A stretch of 32,481 bases of DNA from Alphaproteobacteria bacterium (GTDB taxonomy: Bacteria > Pseudomonadota > Alphaproteobacteria > Rhizobiales > Aestuariivirgaceae), in contig JAGWTZ010000037.1 of assembly GCA_028868695.1 (NCBI GenBank), forward strand, positions 1-32,481, given 5' to 3'. Positions 30,797 to 32,481 of this stretch are shown here, piece by piece. Under the pieces are notes generated by a model. That model was not told the DNA's origin. It worked only from the letters and a program-made list of their open reading frames with translations, and ran no database searches. Numbering within the stretch: the stretch's first letter is position 1; each line of letters starts with the position of its first letter. The position numbers and the translations under genes were made by a program.

Positions 30797-31726
30797 ATGA
30801 GCAGGCTGCAGAATCCCGGCTGGCCGGACTATGTGGATGAGAGCGTGCCGGTGCACCCCGAAATGCCCGGCGGCTATCCTGTCGTGGTGTTTGGCGACCA
30901 CCGGCTGTGTGCCGGCCATTCCACACGCGTGCAGAAAATGCCGGGCCCCCACATGCACAGCCAGATTGAGTTCAACCTCGTCAGCAAGGGCCGCATGACC
31001 TATTGGTTTGACGGCCATCAGGTCACGCTGGGCGAAGGGCAGATGGGCGTGTTCTGGGGCATGATCCCCCACCAGGTGACGGACTGCGCCGAAAACACCG
31101 AATTCATCGTTCTCTATGTTCCGATGTCGGCCTTCCTACAGTTTTCAGACCTGGATGGGTTGCGCCAGAAGATCTTTTCAGGCGGCTTTCTCGAAGGCAA
31201 TGGCTTCAAGGCCCATGATTTCGGAAGCTTCGCCCTGTGGCGCGATGACCTGATCTCCGGCGATGAAATGCTGGAGCCCTTGGTGAGGGATGAATTGACC
31301 GCCCGCCTGCGCCGCATGGACCGCGATGGCTGGCGCGACCTGCGCGGGCAATGGCCCCTCGGCGCCATGGCCTTTCATCACGACCATGACCAGGAGCGCG
31401 CCCGCAAGGTGGAGGAGATGTCGCGCTTCATTGGCGAGAATGCCCTTGAGCTGATCGACGTTGCCGATGTGGCCCGCAGGGTGAATTTGCACCCCAACTA
31501 TGCCATGGCGTTGTTCAAGCGCACCATGGGCCTCACCATCAAGCAGGCGGTGACGCGCCACCGGCTTGATTCCGCCCGCTCCATGCTCATTGCCACCGAT
31601 GCGCCAGTCTCGCGCATTGCCTTTGATTGCGGCTTTGGCTCGATCTCAAGTTTCTATGAGGCGTTTGAAAAGCGTTTCCGCAAGAGCCCGGCCGCCTTCC
31701 GCAAAATCGCAGTCACACGCCAATGA
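30797..31726 (+). CDS. AraC-family regulator with cupin sensor domain (MelR-like)
   Basis: This 309-aa transcription factor has an N-terminal cupin-type sugar-binding domain (about 30-115, PHMHSQIEFNLVSKGRMTYWF, GVFWGMIPHQVTDC). This resembles E. coli MelR, including the 'FW...PHQ' pattern. It has a C-terminal double helix-turn-helix (about 205-303: IDVADVARRVNLHPNYAMALFKRTMG and ISSFYEAFEKRFRKSPAAFRK). By family analogy it activates the divergent transport/GH42 operon when an alpha- or beta-galactoside is bound. AAGG lies about ten nt before the ATG. It converges on the aldo/keto reductase-RidA gene with 13 nt between the stops. Confidence 0.92.
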   Translation: MSRLQNPGWPDYVDESVPVHPEMPGGYPVVVFGDHRLCAGHSTRVQKMPGPHMHSQIEFNLVSKGRMTYWFDGHQVTLGEGQMGVFWGMIPHQVTDCAENTEFIVLYVPMSAFLQFSDLDGLRQKIFSGGFLEGNGFKAHDFGSFALWRDDLISGDEMLEPLVRDELTARLRRMDRDGWRDLRGQWPLGAMAFHHDHDQERARKVEEMSRFIGENALELIDVADVARRVNLHPNYAMALFKRTMGLTIKQAVTRHRLDSARSMLIATDAPVSRIAFDCGFGSISSFYEAFEKRFRKSPAAFRKIAVTRQ

Positions 31727-31739
31727 AAGAGATTGGCCG

Positions 31740-32481
31740 TTAAGGCACAATCGCCTCGGCCTCGATTTCCACTTCATAGCCGCCGATCAGTCCGCCCGCC
31801 ACGATCAGCGTGTTGGCGGGCCGCAGCGTGCCAAACACCCGGCCATGGGCGCGTGAAACCACTTCGCAATCACTTTCGCGGCGCAGGTAAATGCGGGTGC
31901 GCACCACATCTTCGATTTTGCCGCCAGCAGCTGAAATGGCCCCGCCGATCTTGTCGAGAATATAGGTGGCTTGCCCGCCGGCATCGCCCGGGGCCACACA
32001 GCGGTTGTTGCCATGGGTGGCCGTGGTGCCGGACACATGAATGGCGTTCCCGACGCGGATGGCGCGGCAATAGCCGGCAATGGGCTCCCACTTGCTGCCA
32101 GAAGAAACACGCAGGCCCGCGCGGTGGGGCAAGGGCTCAGCCGCATAGGCCGATGGGATGGCGCTCAAATGGTGGCTCAAGTCGCCCGATGCGGTGAGGA
32201 ACGGCGGCTTGCGGTATTCATCACCGCAATCACCGGGAATGGGCTGCATGCGCGCGAAAACATCTTCCAGCGCGGCACGGTCCTCGGCAGAGAGCGCAAA
32301 GCCAAACACCTGCCGGTTGCTCTCGTGATGGGCATTTTCGCCAAGCCGCGCACCGATGATCACGGCAGCGACGCCGGGCTGCTCCAGCACCCAGCGTGTT
32401 GCAACATTCGATAGCGCCACGCCATGGCGCCGCGCGATCCCAGCCAGCGTCGCAAGCAACTCCTGATAAATGGCCCAGCCG
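31740..32481 (-). CDS. Aldo/keto reductase fused to a RidA/YjgF domain (5' part beyond the window)
   Basis: The reading frame is open to the right edge, so about the first 200 residues are outside. The first about 100 visible residues are an aldo/keto reductase C-terminus: ARRHGVALSNVATRWVLEQP, VAAVIIGARLGENAHH and an LSAEDRAALEDV end helix, which in the family lines the NADPH site. A linker leads into a full RidA/YjgF domain (about 120 residues): SSGSKWEPIAGYCRAIRVGN, HVSGTTATHG, ATYILDKIGGAISAAGGKIEDVVRTRIYL and GGYEVEIEAEAIVP. RidA proteins hydrolyse reactive enamines/imines or bind related metabolites. A single stop at the end of both domains and no internal stop support a true fusion. 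Confidence 0.85.
   Translation of the reverse strand, partial: GWAIYQELLATLAGIARRHGVALSNVATRWVLEQPGVAAVIIGARLGENAHHESNRQVFGFALSAEDRAALEDVFARMQPIPGDCGDEYRKPPFLTASGDLSHHLSAIPSAYAAEPLPHRAGLRVSSGSKWEPIAGYCRAIRVGNAIHVSGTTATHGNNRCVAPGDAGGQATYILDKIGGAISAAGGKIEDVVRTRIYLRRESDCEVVSRAHGRVFGTLRPANTLIVAGGLIGGYEVEIEAEAIVP

Overview
The window is GC-rich, densely coded bacterial chromosome. An ECF sigma factor with a ChrR-type zinc/cupin anti-sigma, the alphaproteobacterial style of the exopolysaccharide genes and AtoDA-like CoA-transferases point to an alphaproteobacterium, possibly of the Hyphomicrobiales (inference; no 16S or marker gene is present). I see no tRNA, rRNA, CRISPR array, insertion sequence or phage gene.

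Region 1 (about 1-17000) is a Wzx/Wzy-type exopolysaccharide (EPS) locus. It holds a fused WecG-type glycosyltransferase/initiating phosphoglycosyltransferase (318-1685, minus), a NarL/LuxR-type response regulator (1942-2556), a Wzz-like chain-length protein (2652-4196), an O-antigen ligase/polymerase-like membrane protein (4193-5455), three glycosyltransferases on the minus strand (5528-8516), a Wza-like outer-membrane lipoprotein (8844-10076), a flippase fused to a CelD/BcsL-type acyltransferase (10078-12579) and an ATP-grasp enzyme (12576-13766). It ends with a secreted SUOX-fold protein without cysteine (13888-14400) and a hybrid histidine kinase with PAS, REC and HPt domains (14410-17001). 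The most striking signal is an 18-bp element, consensus CCTATCCTTTcGtAyAGG. It occurs five times, only between genes, always 76-112 nt before a start codon and always pointing into an EPS or sensor transcription unit. It looks like the operator or promoter of one regulon; the linked hybrid kinase and response regulator are natural candidates for its control, but that link is inferred.

Region 2 (17161-19828) carries an AtoD/AtoA CoA-transferase pair and an acetate kinase, with no phosphotransacetylase beside them.

Region 3 (19821-24403) is a sigmaE/ChrR photo-oxidative (singlet-oxygen) stress module: rpoE-chrR-SDR on the plus strand, divergent from an operon of an FAD-dependent amine-oxidase-like protein, DUF1365 and DUF2177. 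Two back-to-back TGATCC-N18-TA(A/T)TC promoters share an inverted repeat formed by their -35 boxes. The cyclopropane-fatty-acid-synthase-like methyltransferase often found in such clusters is absent.

Region 4 (24409-31726) is a galactoside uptake and hydrolysis operon on the minus strand: solute-binding protein, two permeases, ATPase and a GH42 beta-galactosidase. A divergent MelR-like AraC regulator has two direct repeats exactly 21 bp apart in the shared promoter region. The window closes with the 3' part of an aldo/keto reductase fused to a RidA/YjgF domain (31740-32481, minus). At the other edge is the first 26 codons of a DUF3422-like gene (1-78, minus).
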